Source: QHCA01 sp038237645 (GTDB lineage Bacteria; Actinomycetota; Actinomycetes; Mycobacteriales; QHCA01). Taken from it: a stretch of 64,000 bases of DNA. The notes below the pieces were generated by a model. The model saw only the letters and a list, made by a program, of their open reading frames with translations. It was not told where the DNA came from and made no database searches. Positions 32,887-42,697 of this stretch are shown in pieces. The translations under genes were made by a program, and so were the position numbers. How positions within the stretch are numbered: the stretch's first letter is position 1; every line of letters begins with the position of its first letter. The stretch spans positions 1 to 64,000 of the forward strand of contig JBBRYN010000005.1 of assembly GCA_038237645.1 (NCBI GenBank), in the 5' to 3' direction.

Positions 32887-33755
32887 ACCGATACCAGCGG
32901 ACGCAGGTCGGCGAACTTGGCCTCGCCGATGCCATTGACCTCGCGCAACTGGTCGACGGACCGAAAGCCGCCGTGTTGCGTGCGAAAGGCGATCACTCGC
33001 GCAGCGAGCACCCGGCCGACCCCCGGCAGCGCGTCGAGTTGCTCGACGGTGGCGGTGTTGAGGTTGACCGGGCCGCCGGCCTGACCGGGGGCAGTCGGGC
33101 CGGCGGCGGACCCAGCGGCTGCCCGGCCGACGACGACCTGTTCGCCGTCGACCAGTCGCCGGGCGAGGTTGAGCAGGCCGATGTCGACTCCCGGCCGCAC
33201 TCCCTCGGCCGCGCGCAGTGCGTCGGCCACCCGGGCGCCAGCCGGCAGGGTGACCAATCCGGGCCGGCGGACCCCGCCTGCGACGGCAACCACGACCGTG
33301 GGGCCGGCGGAGGGCGCGGCGGGGCTTTCGATCGGCACCGGTGCGGCGGACACCACGATGGCGTGCGGACGCGCCCGCCAGACGACGAAGGCGGCCAACG
33401 CCACGGCGACGACCACGACGAACCCGATCGCCAGCACGCCCGGCCAGCCGGGATCCAGCCGGGCACCCCGCAGAGCGGCTGGAACGATGCGCTCCACCCA
33501 GCCACTGACCACGGCGGGCAGCCGCCCACTGGAGGCAGCCGGGACAGGTGCGGCAGCGGACGGGGCGGCTACGGGAGCGGAGACGGCAGGAGAAGGGGAG
33601 ACAGTCGCAGCGGTGGCGGGCGAGGCGGGAGCCGGCGCTTCGGCAGCAACAGCGGCCACGGGGCCGTGCTCCCCACGACCGCCGTGCAGGCGGACCAGCC
33701 GGTCGCGGGCGGCGACGACGTCGGCCGGATCAGGTCGGCGGTAGCGGACAGGCAT
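32883..33755 (-). CDS. comEA: ComEA-type DNA-binding competence protein
   Basis: 290 aa. A Pro/Ala-rich cytoplasmic N-terminus of about 105 residues, one transmembrane helix (about 107-128), a SLBB-like domain (VVVAVAGGVRRPGLVTLPAG, about 150-205), a flexible linker, then a helix-hairpin-helix module (NLNTATVEQLDALPGVGRVLAARVIAFR...GIGEAKFADLRP read in parts, about 232-288) that binds DNA. It delivers DNA to ComEC, encoded next with a GTGA overlap. ATG at 33755 (MPVRYRRPDP) is preferred; an upstream ATG at 33803 is possible. Confidence 0.92.
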   Translation of the reverse strand: MPVRYRRPDPADVVAARDRLVRLHGGRGEHGPVAAVAAEAPAPASPATAATVSPSPAVSAPVAAPSAAAPVPAASSGRLPAVVSGWVERIVPAALRGARLDPGWPGVLAIGFVVVVAVALAAFVVWRARPHAIVVSAAPVPIESPAAPSAGPTVVVAVAGGVRRPGLVTLPAGARVADALRAAEGVRPGVDIGLLNLARRLVDGEQVVVGRAAAGSAAGPTAPGQAGGPVNLNTATVEQLDALPGVGRVLAARVIAFRTQHGGFRSVDQLREVNGIGEAKFADLRPLVSV

Positions 33756-33866
33756 CCGCCCACACTGGCCTCCGTACCGCCCAATACCGGCACCGTCAGC
33801 CATTCCTGTGGACGCTGGCCGGCGTGTGCGCGCACACCGACAGACCTCGCGAAATGTGGTAATGCC

Positions 33867-33872
33867 TAAGAT
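33867..33872 (+). promoter_or_regulatory. -10 box for the unknown gene at 33879
   Basis: TAAGAT ends six bases before the GTG of the downstream gene, the spacing expected for a leaderless transcript. No good -35 box is seen 16-18 bp upstream. Confidence 0.45.
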
Positions 33873-33878
33873 GATCGG

Positions 33879-34454
33879 GTGCCGATCGAGGTGACCGTCC
33901 AGCTGCCCCACATCGAGTTGATCCAGCCGCTGTTGTCGCTGTGCCCTGCGCTGACGGCCGGACCGGGCACCGACGAAACGAGCTACCGCGTCACCGACCT
34001 CGAGGCCATCGCCCTGGCAGAAGACCGCTACGGCAGCACCACCACACTGACCGACGAAGCCTCGGCGCTCCTCGCCGCCCATGCGGCGGAGGAGGTGCTG
34101 TGGTTCGCCGACCTCGACCTCCCCGACCGCTTGGCTGCCTCCTGGAACTATGCCCTCGGCGTCTGGCGGCTCGACCTCGTGCGCTACCTCAAGGCGATGG
34201 CGCGGGCCGGGCAGGCGGAGATCGTCCTGCGTTACGCACACGAGCGGGGAGACTGGCTCTACGAACTGGCCGGCTGGACCCTCGACTACCGCGACCCGGC
34301 CGCCGGTGTGGAGGAGCTCTCGGTCGTGGACTTCGACGGCGGGCCCGCACGGTGGCAGGCGGCTGCTCGGCGGGTGAACGGTGGCGCCGTGCAGGCAACG
34401 TACGAACGGTTCAGCCAGTCGGGCGACGCGAGCTCGGGTCGCTCCGGACGATGA
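33879..34454 (+). CDS. Conserved-looking soluble protein of unknown function
   Basis: I do not recognise this 191-aa protein. It has no signal peptide or membrane segment, is acidic in the middle and rich in Leu/Ala/Tyr/Trp (AASWNYALGVWRLDLVRYL, RYAHERGDWLYELAGWTLDY), suggesting a compact alpha/beta fold. The codon usage matches its neighbours and a good -10 box sits six bases before the GTG, so I take it as real. It diverges from comEA and its 3' end overlaps the convergent degV gene by 44 bp. Confidence 0.65.
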   Translation: MPIEVTVQLPHIELIQPLLSLCPALTAGPGTDETSYRVTDLEAIALAEDRYGSTTTLTDEASALLAAHAAEEVLWFADLDLPDRLAASWNYALGVWRLDLVRYLKAMARAGQAEIVLRYAHERGDWLYELAGWTLDYRDPAAGVEELSVVDFDGGPARWQAAARRVNGGAVQATYERFSQSGDASSGRSGR

Positions 34455-35289
34455 CCACCCCGAGGACACCCGGGCCTACGTGGGCGCCGACGGCGGCGCC
34501 CAACTCGGACACCAGCATGCGGCGCACACCGGGCAGCCGGGCGCGGATCCGACCGCTGAGTGCCGCCGCCTGATCGGGGGCGGCCAGATGGTGCACGGCG
34601 ACATCGACCGGGCCTTCGCCGGCCGCCTCGGCGGCGAGCTCCGCCAGCCGGGTCAGCCCCCGGCTCGGGGTGCGTACCTTCTCCCGCAGGACGATGCCGC
34701 CGTCGACCAGGTGCAGGATCGGCTTGACCGACAGGGCCGTACCCAGGATCGCGGTGGTGGCACCGATGCGGCCACCACGGCGCAGGTATTCCAGCGAGTC
34801 GACGTAGAACAGCATGGATGTACGCCGGACGCAGTCCTGTGCCGACTCGTAGACCTCGTCGAGGGAGCCGCCGGCCGTCGCAGTGCCGGTTGCCGCGATG
34901 ACGGCGAAGCCCAGGCCCATCGCCGTGCTGCGTGAATCGAGCACCCGCACCGGGCCGCCGGCCGCCTTGGCGGCCAGCGCCGCCGACTCCCAGGTGCCCG
35001 ACAGCTTCCCGGACAGGTGGACGGAAAGCACTCCGGTGGCACCACCGGCAAAAGCCGCGGCATAGGCACCGGCGAAGTCGCCGGGGCTGGGGCGGGACGT
35101 CGTGACGCGCAACCGACGGTCGAGCAGGGTGGCGGCCACGTCGGCCGGCGTCACGTCGATGCCCTCCGCTCCCGTCCGGCCGCCCAGGAGCACCTGCAAC
35201 GGCACGATCCGCAGGCCCGAGGCAGCGATCTCCTCCGCCGGGAGGTAGGCGGTCGAGTCGGTGACGACGGCGACGCCGGGAGAGGCCAC
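34411..35289 (-). CDS. DegV family fatty-acid-binding protein
   Basis: 292 aa from the GTG at 35289. VAVVTDSTAYLPAEEI, TSRPSPGDFAGAY, GVLSVHLSGKLSGTWESA and LDSRSTAMGLGF are the DegV lipid-binding motifs, and YLRRGGRIGATTAILGTALSVKPIL the second-domain signature. DegV proteins bind a single fatty acid and, as FakB, present it to the kinase FakA. No fakA is seen here. A TTG at 35310 overlapping the leuS stop is an alternative start that would couple the two genes. Confidence 0.92.
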   Translation of the reverse strand: MASPGVAVVTDSTAYLPAEEIAASGLRIVPLQVLLGGRTGAEGIDVTPADVAATLLDRRLRVTTSRPSPGDFAGAYAAAFAGGATGVLSVHLSGKLSGTWESAALAAKAAGGPVRVLDSRSTAMGLGFAVIAATGTATAGGSLDEVYESAQDCVRRTSMLFYVDSLEYLRRGGRIGATTAILGTALSVKPILHLVDGGIVLREKVRTPSRGLTRLAELAAEAAGEGPVDVAVHHLAAPDQAAALSGRIRARLPGVRRMLVSELGAAVGAHVGPGVLGVVIVRSDPSSRRPTG

Positions 35290-35306
35290 GCGACCGTGCC
35301 GGGCCG

Positions 35307-37793
<2,487 letters not shown>

Positions 37794-37851
37794 CTCGCTG
37801 GCTGCTCCTTCTACGCGGGTACGGCGGTCGCCGGAAAACAACCCTGGCAAG

Positions 37852-37877
37852 AAAAAAACCCTCGCGATCCGCAAGGG
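37852..37877 (-). terminator. Attenuator (intrinsic terminator) in the leuS leader
   Basis: On the minus strand CCCTTGCG-GAT-CGCGAGGG (8-bp stem with one T.G pair) is followed by seven T residues and C. It lies between the leader peptide stop and leuS, about 60 bases before the leuS ATG, so it can only act as a regulated terminator. T-runs of this length are rare in this GC-rich DNA. Confidence 0.8.
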
Positions 37878-37879
37878 CT

Positions 37880-37921
37880 GCCGCGCTGACGGGTGGCTAC
37901 AGCCAGGAAGGTCAGCGCGGC
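37880..37921 (-). promoter_or_regulatory. Upstream stem-loop of the leuS leader
   Basis: GCCGCGCTGAC and GTCAGCGCGGC are perfect 11-bp inverted repeats around a 20-base loop. The first arm overlaps the last codons and stop (TGA) of the leader peptide; the second arm ends two bases before the terminator stem. It is placed to sense where the ribosome stops on the leader. Confidence 0.7.
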
Positions 37922-37953
37922 CCGGCAAGGAGCGAGCGTACGACGGTGTGCAT
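37912..37953 (-). CDS. Leader peptide of leuS (leucine attenuator)
   Basis: A 13-codon ORF encoding MHTVVRSLLAGPR followed by TGA. It has two adjacent leucine codons, CTC CTT; CTT is rare in such GC-rich genomes. A -10 box TATCAT (37961-37966) ends seven bases before its ATG, so it is probably translated from a leaderless transcript that continues into leuS. Its stop falls inside a perfect stem, and a terminator with seven T residues follows. Together these are the parts of a ribosome-mediated attenuator. I did not resolve a single antiterminator fold by eye. Confidence 0.7.
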   Translation of the reverse strand: MHTVVRSLLAGPR

Positions 37954-37998
37954 GTCGTGGATGATACCGCTTGCGGCAACCCCCCCGTGCTCGGTGAT

Positions 37999-38025
37999 CC
38001 GACACGCCGACACGCCGACACGCCG
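37999..38025. repeat. Short tandem repeat upstream of the leuS leader
   Basis: CCGACACG is repeated three times plus CCG in the gap between the histidine phosphatase and the leuS leader promoter, about 35-60 bases upstream of the TATCAT box. It is noncoding here. Confidence 0.6.
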
Positions 38026-38075
38026 TGCAGCCCAGCAACCATGCATGATCACCGCGCTGGGTGGCGACCGAGGTG

Positions 38076-38747
38076 TCAGCCGGGAGGCGGCTCGATGTCC
38101 TGGGTGGTCAGCAGGCTGTCGTCGGGCACCAGGTCGGGCCCGGTGTTGTGCGCGACGAGTTGCCAGCCGCCACCGCGCCGCACAAGCTCGGACCACCGGC
38201 AGTTGCCCAGCGGGCCGAGCGCGTGCCGCCAGCGCTCCCGCCGCACCTCGAGCAGCGAGTTGAGCACCGCCCGGGTGGTGCCGCCGTGGCTCACGACCAG
38301 CAGCGTCCCGACCTGCGGTTCGAGGACCGCGGGCACGGCTCGGGCCGCGATCGCGTCGTAGGACTCCCGGCCGCTGGGCCCGCCGTCGCCCGCCTCGTAG
38401 GCCGCGGTTTCGATCGGATACCGCTCGCGGGCCTCGGCCCGGGTCAGCCCCTGCATGACGCCGAGATGCATCTCGCGCAGCCGCGGGTCGCGGTGCACGG
38501 TCAGGCCGGTCAACTCGGCCACCTCGGCCGCCGTGTCGGCCGCCCGGGAAGAGTCGCTGGAGACGATGGCGTCGGGCCGCATCGCCGCGAGATACGGCGC
38601 AGCGAGCAGCGCCTGCTTGCACCCGCTGTCGTCGAGCGGCACGTCGAGATGGCCCTGCCCCCGGCCGATCGCGTTCCACTCGGTGCGGCCGTGCCGCCAC
38701 AGCAGGAGGCGTCGGGGCAGCGGGGGATCCTGGGGCGCTGCGGTCAC
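38076..38747 (-). CDS. Histidine phosphatase family protein (phosphoglycerate mutase-like)
   Basis: 223 aa. RRLLLWRHGRTEWNAIGRGQG has the catalytic RHG motif, SSDSSRAADTAAEVAEL the second arginine site, and LLVVSHGGTTRAVL the second catalytic histidine. Substrates of this group range from 3-phosphoglycerate-like sugars to alpha-ribazole phosphate. The linkage rsfS-(this)-leuS is common in actinobacteria. GTG at 38747 overlaps the rsfS stop (GTGA). Confidence 0.93.
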   Translation of the reverse strand: MTAAPQDPPLPRRLLLWRHGRTEWNAIGRGQGHLDVPLDDSGCKQALLAAPYLAAMRPDAIVSSDSSRAADTAAEVAELTGLTVHRDPRLREMHLGVMQGLTRAEARERYPIETAAYEAGDGGPSGRESYDAIAARAVPAVLEPQVGTLLVVSHGGTTRAVLNSLLEVRRERWRHALGPLGNCRWSELVRRGGGWQLVAHNTGPDLVPDDSLLTTQDIEPPPG

Positions 38748-39124
38748 GCCCTGGGCACGCTGCCGGCCGTGTCGGCGAAGGCGATGGTCGGGCAGTCCTT
38801 CCACAGCCGTTCGAGGGCATAGAACGCGCGCTCCTCGACGTGTTGCACGTGGACGACGATGTCGATGTAGTCCAGCAGCACCCAGCGGCCGCCGCGCTCA
38901 CCCTCGCGACGGACCGGCTTGACCCCGAGCCCGCGCAGCCGCTCCTCCACCTCGTCGACCACCGACTTGACCTGCCGCTCACTGGGCGCCGAGGCGATCA
39001 CGAATATGTCGGTGATGACCAGCTGCTCGCTGACGTCGAGAATGGCGATATCGGTGGCGAGCTTGTCGGCAGCGGCATGTGCAGCGGCGAGCGCCAGCGC
39101 GGTGGCGGCGTCAGATGCGGTCAC
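38744..39124 (-). CDS. rsfS: Ribosome silencing factor RsfS
   Basis: Binds uL14 and blocks subunit joining in starving cells. 126 aa: DIAILDVSEQLVITDIFVIASAPSERQVKSVVDEVEE in parts, RREGERGGRWVLLDYIDIVVHV, and the family C-terminus FYALERLWKDCP. It lies between the LCP protein and the phosphatase on one transcript from nadD. Confidence 0.95.
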   Translation of the reverse strand: MTASDAATALALAAAHAAADKLATDIAILDVSEQLVITDIFVIASAPSERQVKSVVDEVEERLRGLGVKPVRREGERGGRWVLLDYIDIVVHVQHVEERAFYALERLWKDCPTIAFADTAGSVPRA

Positions 39125-39175
39125 GTACGGCTCTCCTGTGCTGGGTCCGGTGGATGGTGGCGCCCGCCCAGCTTC

Positions 39176-41269
39176 TCACGGCCGGAAGTCACTCCCCAGG
39201 AATACGATCACGTCGGCGATGTTCTGCGCCCGCGCCGACACTTGTACGGGTGCGTCGGGCAGGCCGAGCGCGGCCGCCAGCCGGCCGGCGGCCAGCCTGG
39301 TCTTGGGCGTCGCGTCGAAGACCACGATGGCGCTCTGCTTGCGGCCCAACGGCTTCTCGTTGCGCGCGTCGACGTACACGAAGCCGGCTGCGACGATCTT
39401 GTCGCGGACCTGGCGGCCGAGCCCCGGTGCGCCCACCTGGTCGAGGATGAGGACCCGGTCGCCCCGGTCGAAGCGACCGGGCAGCCGTGAATTGGCGAGG
39501 ATCTGGTTGACCATCCGGTTGACCCCGCCGGCCTCGATCCGGTAGCCGGCCTGACCGGTGCCATCGACCGCGAGCACGGGCATGACCTGGTAGGTCGTCC
39601 GGCCGACGGCCGAATCTGCGCGGACACCATCGAGCACGCCGGTCACCTGACTCTGGGTGCTGATCTCCGAACCCTTGCCGAGCTTGCCGGCCAGCAGGCT
39701 GAGCGCATCGCTACCCGAGGGCAGCTTTGCCAGCACCCCGGTCAGTACCCGCCGGAATCGAGGCAGGGAGGTCAACTCGTCCTCGCCGGGAGCACGGTAG
39801 GAGATCATCGCCAGCGCACGGGTGCCGTTGAGCTGCTGAGCCGGGCCCCTGGGCACCAGCACGCCGGAACCTTTGCCGTTGCCGGTGATGTCGACATCTA
39901 CGTCCACGGTGATCCCGCCGAGGCTGTCGACCAGGCGAGCGAAAGCCCGCTGGTCGAATACCCACGAGGTGTCTACGCGGACGCCCAGCAGGTCGGCCAG
40001 CGTGCTGCGGGACAGTGCGGGGCCGTCGGGGTGTCCGACCACCGTTCCGAAGGCCTGGACGCCGCGGCCCGGCACCTGGGCCACGACCTGGTTGGGCACC
40101 AGCACCACCGAGGCCTGTTTCCGCGTGGAGTCATCGGCCATCAGCGCGCTCGCGGTGGCGCCGCCGTCTTTGCCTCGTATCTGCAGCAGCATGGTCTGCT
40201 GGGTGCGCACGCCCGCCCCCGATGCCGTACGGACGGCGTCCCGGCCGTTGCGATCGTGACCGGTCAGGTAGAGGACGCCCCCCACCAGGCTCACCAGTAG
40301 CACGGCTGTGACCAGCACGCTGAGCACCTGCTGCCGGCGCCGCTTGCGCCGGGTCCGGGTGAGGGAGCGGCGGACGTCCTTCAACTCCAGCCGCGTGGTC
40401 GTCCGGGTGGAAGTACGCGCCCGCGACGAGCGCGGCGACGCCGAGTGCACTCGGGCGGCTGCCCGGGCGGCATAGGAGGACGTGCGCCGTGCCGTCGTCT
40501 CGGGTGGACCAGGTGGTTCCGTGCGCCGTGCCGGGGGCGATTGCCGGACCGGCGGCGGGAGGGACGCGGGGGGCTGCTCGGCGGCCGGGCGTGAGGATGG
40601 CGGCATCGAGGCAGGCGGCGAGAGGGACGGCGTGGATCGCCGCGACGACTGGGCGACCGGCGGGGGCGGGACGGATCTGGCTCGGGTGGGCGGAGGAGCT
40701 GATGCGGGCAGCGACGCGGACCGGGAGGGCGGCGGCACGTTGGCTGGGGGTGCCGTCGCGCGCAGGGGTGCCGTCGCGCGCAGGGGTGCCGTCGCGCGCA
40801 GGGGTGCCATCACGTGAGGCGGCGATGCGGTGGGCGGGGGCGCTGCCCACCGGGGGGTCGCCGCTCGGGGCGGCACAGCGAGCGGTTGGAACGACGCAAG
40901 GAAGGCCGGCGGAGGCGGGGGCGGCGGCATGACGGGCATGGAGGACGCCCGGTGTGCCGCCGGTGTCGCCGGGCGGCGTGACGGCGGTGGCGTATCGAGC
41001 GCTGGCGTATCGAGCGCTGGCGCCGACCGGAGCGGCGGCGGCGGCCTTTTCCCCGCCCGGGATGCCGCCGGTGGCGTCACCACTAGGTCGGTCGCCTGGG
41101 AAGGAGCCGGCGTTGCGGCAGGCGGGACGGTCGAATCGACGTCCGGCGCGGCCGGCGGGGAACTCGATGGAGCAGATGTCCAGCGGCCCGAGCGGCGGCG
41201 CCCGCCCCCCGGCCGGCGACCCGGGCCGAACAGCGGAGGCGGCGCTGCGGTGCCTGACGGCTCGCTCAC
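39176..41269 (-). CDS. LCP-like/LytR_C membrane protein with a long disordered cytoplasmic region
   Basis: 697 aa. Residues 1-320 are a low-complexity Pro/Ala/Ser/Arg region (PLRATA units in tandem, ALDTP repeats, RRSTPSLSPPASMPPSSRPA). One transmembrane helix follows a basic RRKRRRQQ patch (about 335-357). The extracytoplasmic part has an LCP-like region (MLLQIRGKDGGATASALMAD, FDQRAFARLVDSLGGITVDV) and a C-terminal LytR_C domain (VLILDQVGAPGLGRQVRDKI, VFDATPKTRLAAGRLAAALG). LCP proteins attach wall polymers to peptidoglycan. GTG at 41269 overlaps the nadD stop. nadD-LCP-rsfS is a standard actinobacterial order. Confidence 0.85.
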   Translation of the reverse strand: MSEPSGTAAPPPLFGPGRRPGGGRRRSGRWTSAPSSSPPAAPDVDSTVPPAATPAPSQATDLVVTPPAASRAGKRPPPPLRSAPALDTPALDTPPPSRRPATPAAHRASSMPVMPPPPPPPAFLASFQPLAVPPRAATPRWAAPPPTASPPHVMAPLRATAPLRATAPLRATAPPANVPPPSRSASLPASAPPPTRARSVPPPPVAQSSRRSTPSLSPPASMPPSSRPAAEQPPASLPPPVRQSPPARRTEPPGPPETTARRTSSYAARAAARVHSASPRSSRARTSTRTTTRLELKDVRRSLTRTRRKRRRQQVLSVLVTAVLLVSLVGGVLYLTGHDRNGRDAVRTASGAGVRTQQTMLLQIRGKDGGATASALMADDSTRKQASVVLVPNQVVAQVPGRGVQAFGTVVGHPDGPALSRSTLADLLGVRVDTSWVFDQRAFARLVDSLGGITVDVDVDITGNGKGSGVLVPRGPAQQLNGTRALAMISYRAPGEDELTSLPRFRRVLTGVLAKLPSGSDALSLLAGKLGKGSEISTQSQVTGVLDGVRADSAVGRTTYQVMPVLAVDGTGQAGYRIEAGGVNRMVNQILANSRLPGRFDRGDRVLILDQVGAPGLGRQVRDKIVAAGFVYVDARNEKPLGRKQSAIVVFDATPKTRLAAGRLAAALGLPDAPVQVSARAQNIADVIVFLGSDFRP
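40747..40814. repeat. 18-bp tandem repeat inside the LCP protein gene
   Basis: GGGGTGCCGTCGCGCGCA is repeated three times exactly, followed by a partial fourth unit (GGGGTGCCATCACG). On the coding strand it specifies PLRATA units. A second pair of 15-bp units (CGTATCGAGCGCTGG) lies at 40991-41020. Copy number is likely to vary between strains. Confidence 0.85.
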
Positions 41270-41874
41270 CGTGCCCTCGCCGAACGGTAGAGATGGTTCT
41301 TCTCGATGTACTGCACCACACCGTCGGGAGTCAGGTACCAGACCGGCCGGCCGGCCCGGACCCGCTCCCGGCACGCGCTTGACGAGATGGTCATTGCCGG
41401 TATCTCCACCAGCGTCACCACCCCTTCGGGAAGGTGGGCAGCGGCCAGATCGTAGCCTGGTCGGGTCACTCCGACGAAATGCGCCAGGTCGAAAAGATCG
41501 TCGGCTCGTCGCCAGGACAGGATCTGCCCGAGGGCATCGGCCCCGGTGATGAAGAAAATCTCGACTTCAGGGCCATGTTCGGTGCGCAGGTCACGCAACG
41601 TGTCGATCGTGTAGGTGGGCCCCGAACGGTCCATGTCGACCCGGCTGACGGAGAACTGCGGGTTGGACGCTGTCGCGATGACAGTCATCAGGTAGCGGTG
41701 TTCGGCGGTGCTTACCGGCTCGCCCCCCTTCTGCCACGGTCGACCCGTAGGCACGAACACGACGCGGTCGAGCGAAAAGAGCGCGGCCACCTCGCTCGCG
41801 GCTACCAGGTGCCCATGATGGACGGGGTCGAAGGTCCCGCCCATGACCCCAAGTCGCTGTGCCTGCATGCTCAC
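41266..41874 (-). CDS. nadD: Nicotinate-nucleotide adenylyltransferase
   Basis: Makes nicotinic acid adenine dinucleotide in NAD synthesis. 202 aa. RLGVMGGTFDPVHHGHLVAA holds the HxGH nucleotidyltransferase motif; VFVPTGRPWQKGGEPVS and the C-terminal ISSSACRERVRAGRP (ISSTxxR) are family marks. The GTG at 41874 lies seven bases from a TAGGGT -10 box and is favoured; an ATG two codons on is possible. It leads the nadD-LCP-rsfS-phosphatase transcript. Confidence 0.95.
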   Translation of the reverse strand: MSMQAQRLGVMGGTFDPVHHGHLVAASEVAALFSLDRVVFVPTGRPWQKGGEPVSTAEHRYLMTVIATASNPQFSVSRVDMDRSGPTYTIDTLRDLRTEHGPEVEIFFITGADALGQILSWRRADDLFDLAHFVGVTRPGYDLAAAHLPEGVVTLVEIPAMTISSSACRERVRAGRPVWYLTPDGVVQYIEKNHLYRSARAR

Positions 41875-41881
41875 GTGAGCC

Positions 41882-41887
41882 ACCCTA
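41882..41887 (-). promoter_or_regulatory. -10 box of nadD (leaderless)
   Basis: TAGGGT on the minus strand ends seven bases before the nadD GTG. A TTCGGT (41905-41910) 17 bp upstream is a moderate -35 box. Confidence 0.45.
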
Positions 41888-41955
41888 GCCAGGCGGCGGA
41901 TGCGACCGAAATGGTGCACTTTGACCGCACCGCCCGCGCTGAACGAGTCGTGCGG

Positions 41956-42657
41956 TCAACCTGTCCGACGGGCGCGCAGGAGGAGGGACACTCCCTTGCG
42001 TCCGCCGACCGGTAGCAGCCGCTCGGCTCGGATGATCGTCGTCAACCCGGCGTTGACGACAGGGTGCAGCGCCGTCAGGTCACTCTCGGTCGAGCCGCGT
42101 CGACGCAGCCGAACGACCGGCCGCAACAGGACATTCCAGCTCCGGACGTCCTCCACCGTCAGACCCGCGCCCTCGATGAGGGCCTGCAGACCCCCGCGGT
42201 CGTAGCGCCGGACATGGCCGACGGCCTCGTCGTGGGCCGACCACAGGTCCATGTCGCAGGGCACGGCGACAAGCAGGGTGCCCCCGGGCCGCAACACCCG
42301 ATGGATCTCGGCGGCGGCGGTCGCGTCGTCGGCGATGTGTTCGAGCACGTCGAACGCCACCACGAGGTCGACCTCACCGGACCGCAGCGGCAGCGCGATG
42401 CCGTCCGCCCGGATGGCACGGAGGCCGCGCCGGGCGGCGGTGAGTGCGCCCTCCTCGCCGTACTCCACGACCAGCTCACGCCAGCCGTGCTCGCGCAGGA
42501 CGCGGGAATTGCCCCCGCCGGCGGCACCGATGTCGACGGCCCAGCCAGGCGGGCCGGGCAGCCTGGCCAGCTCACGGGCGAGCAGCCAGCGCCGCTCGCG
42601 ATACCACCAATGGCGGTCTTCCAGTGTCGCCAGCTTGGTAACCTCGGTTGCATCCAC
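41956..42657 (-). CDS. Class I SAM-dependent methyltransferase
   Basis: 233 aa. LATLEDRHWWYRERRWLLAREL is the start found in polysaccharide/lipid-linked methyltransferases. AVDIGAAGGGNSRVLREHGW is motif I (SAM-binding glycines), ADGIALPLRSGEVDLVVAFDVLEHI motif II/III, and HRVLRPGGTLLVAVPCDMDLWSAHDE the post-III signature. A C-terminal arginine-rich hydrophobic end may contact membranes. It diverges from a GT2 glycosyltransferase 40 bp away, a pairing suggesting a shared glycolipid or glycan role. The acceptor is unknown. Confidence 0.88.
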   Translation of the reverse strand: MDATEVTKLATLEDRHWWYRERRWLLARELARLPGPPGWAVDIGAAGGGNSRVLREHGWRELVVEYGEEGALTAARRGLRAIRADGIALPLRSGEVDLVVAFDVLEHIADDATAAAEIHRVLRPGGTLLVAVPCDMDLWSAHDEAVGHVRRYDRGGLQALIEGAGLTVEDVRSWNVLLRPVVRLRRRGSTESDLTALHPVVNAGLTTIIRAERLLPVGGRKGVSLLLRARRTG

Positions 42658-42697
42658 GTCTGGAGAGTCTGCCCTACCCCGAGGTTGAGGACCGATC

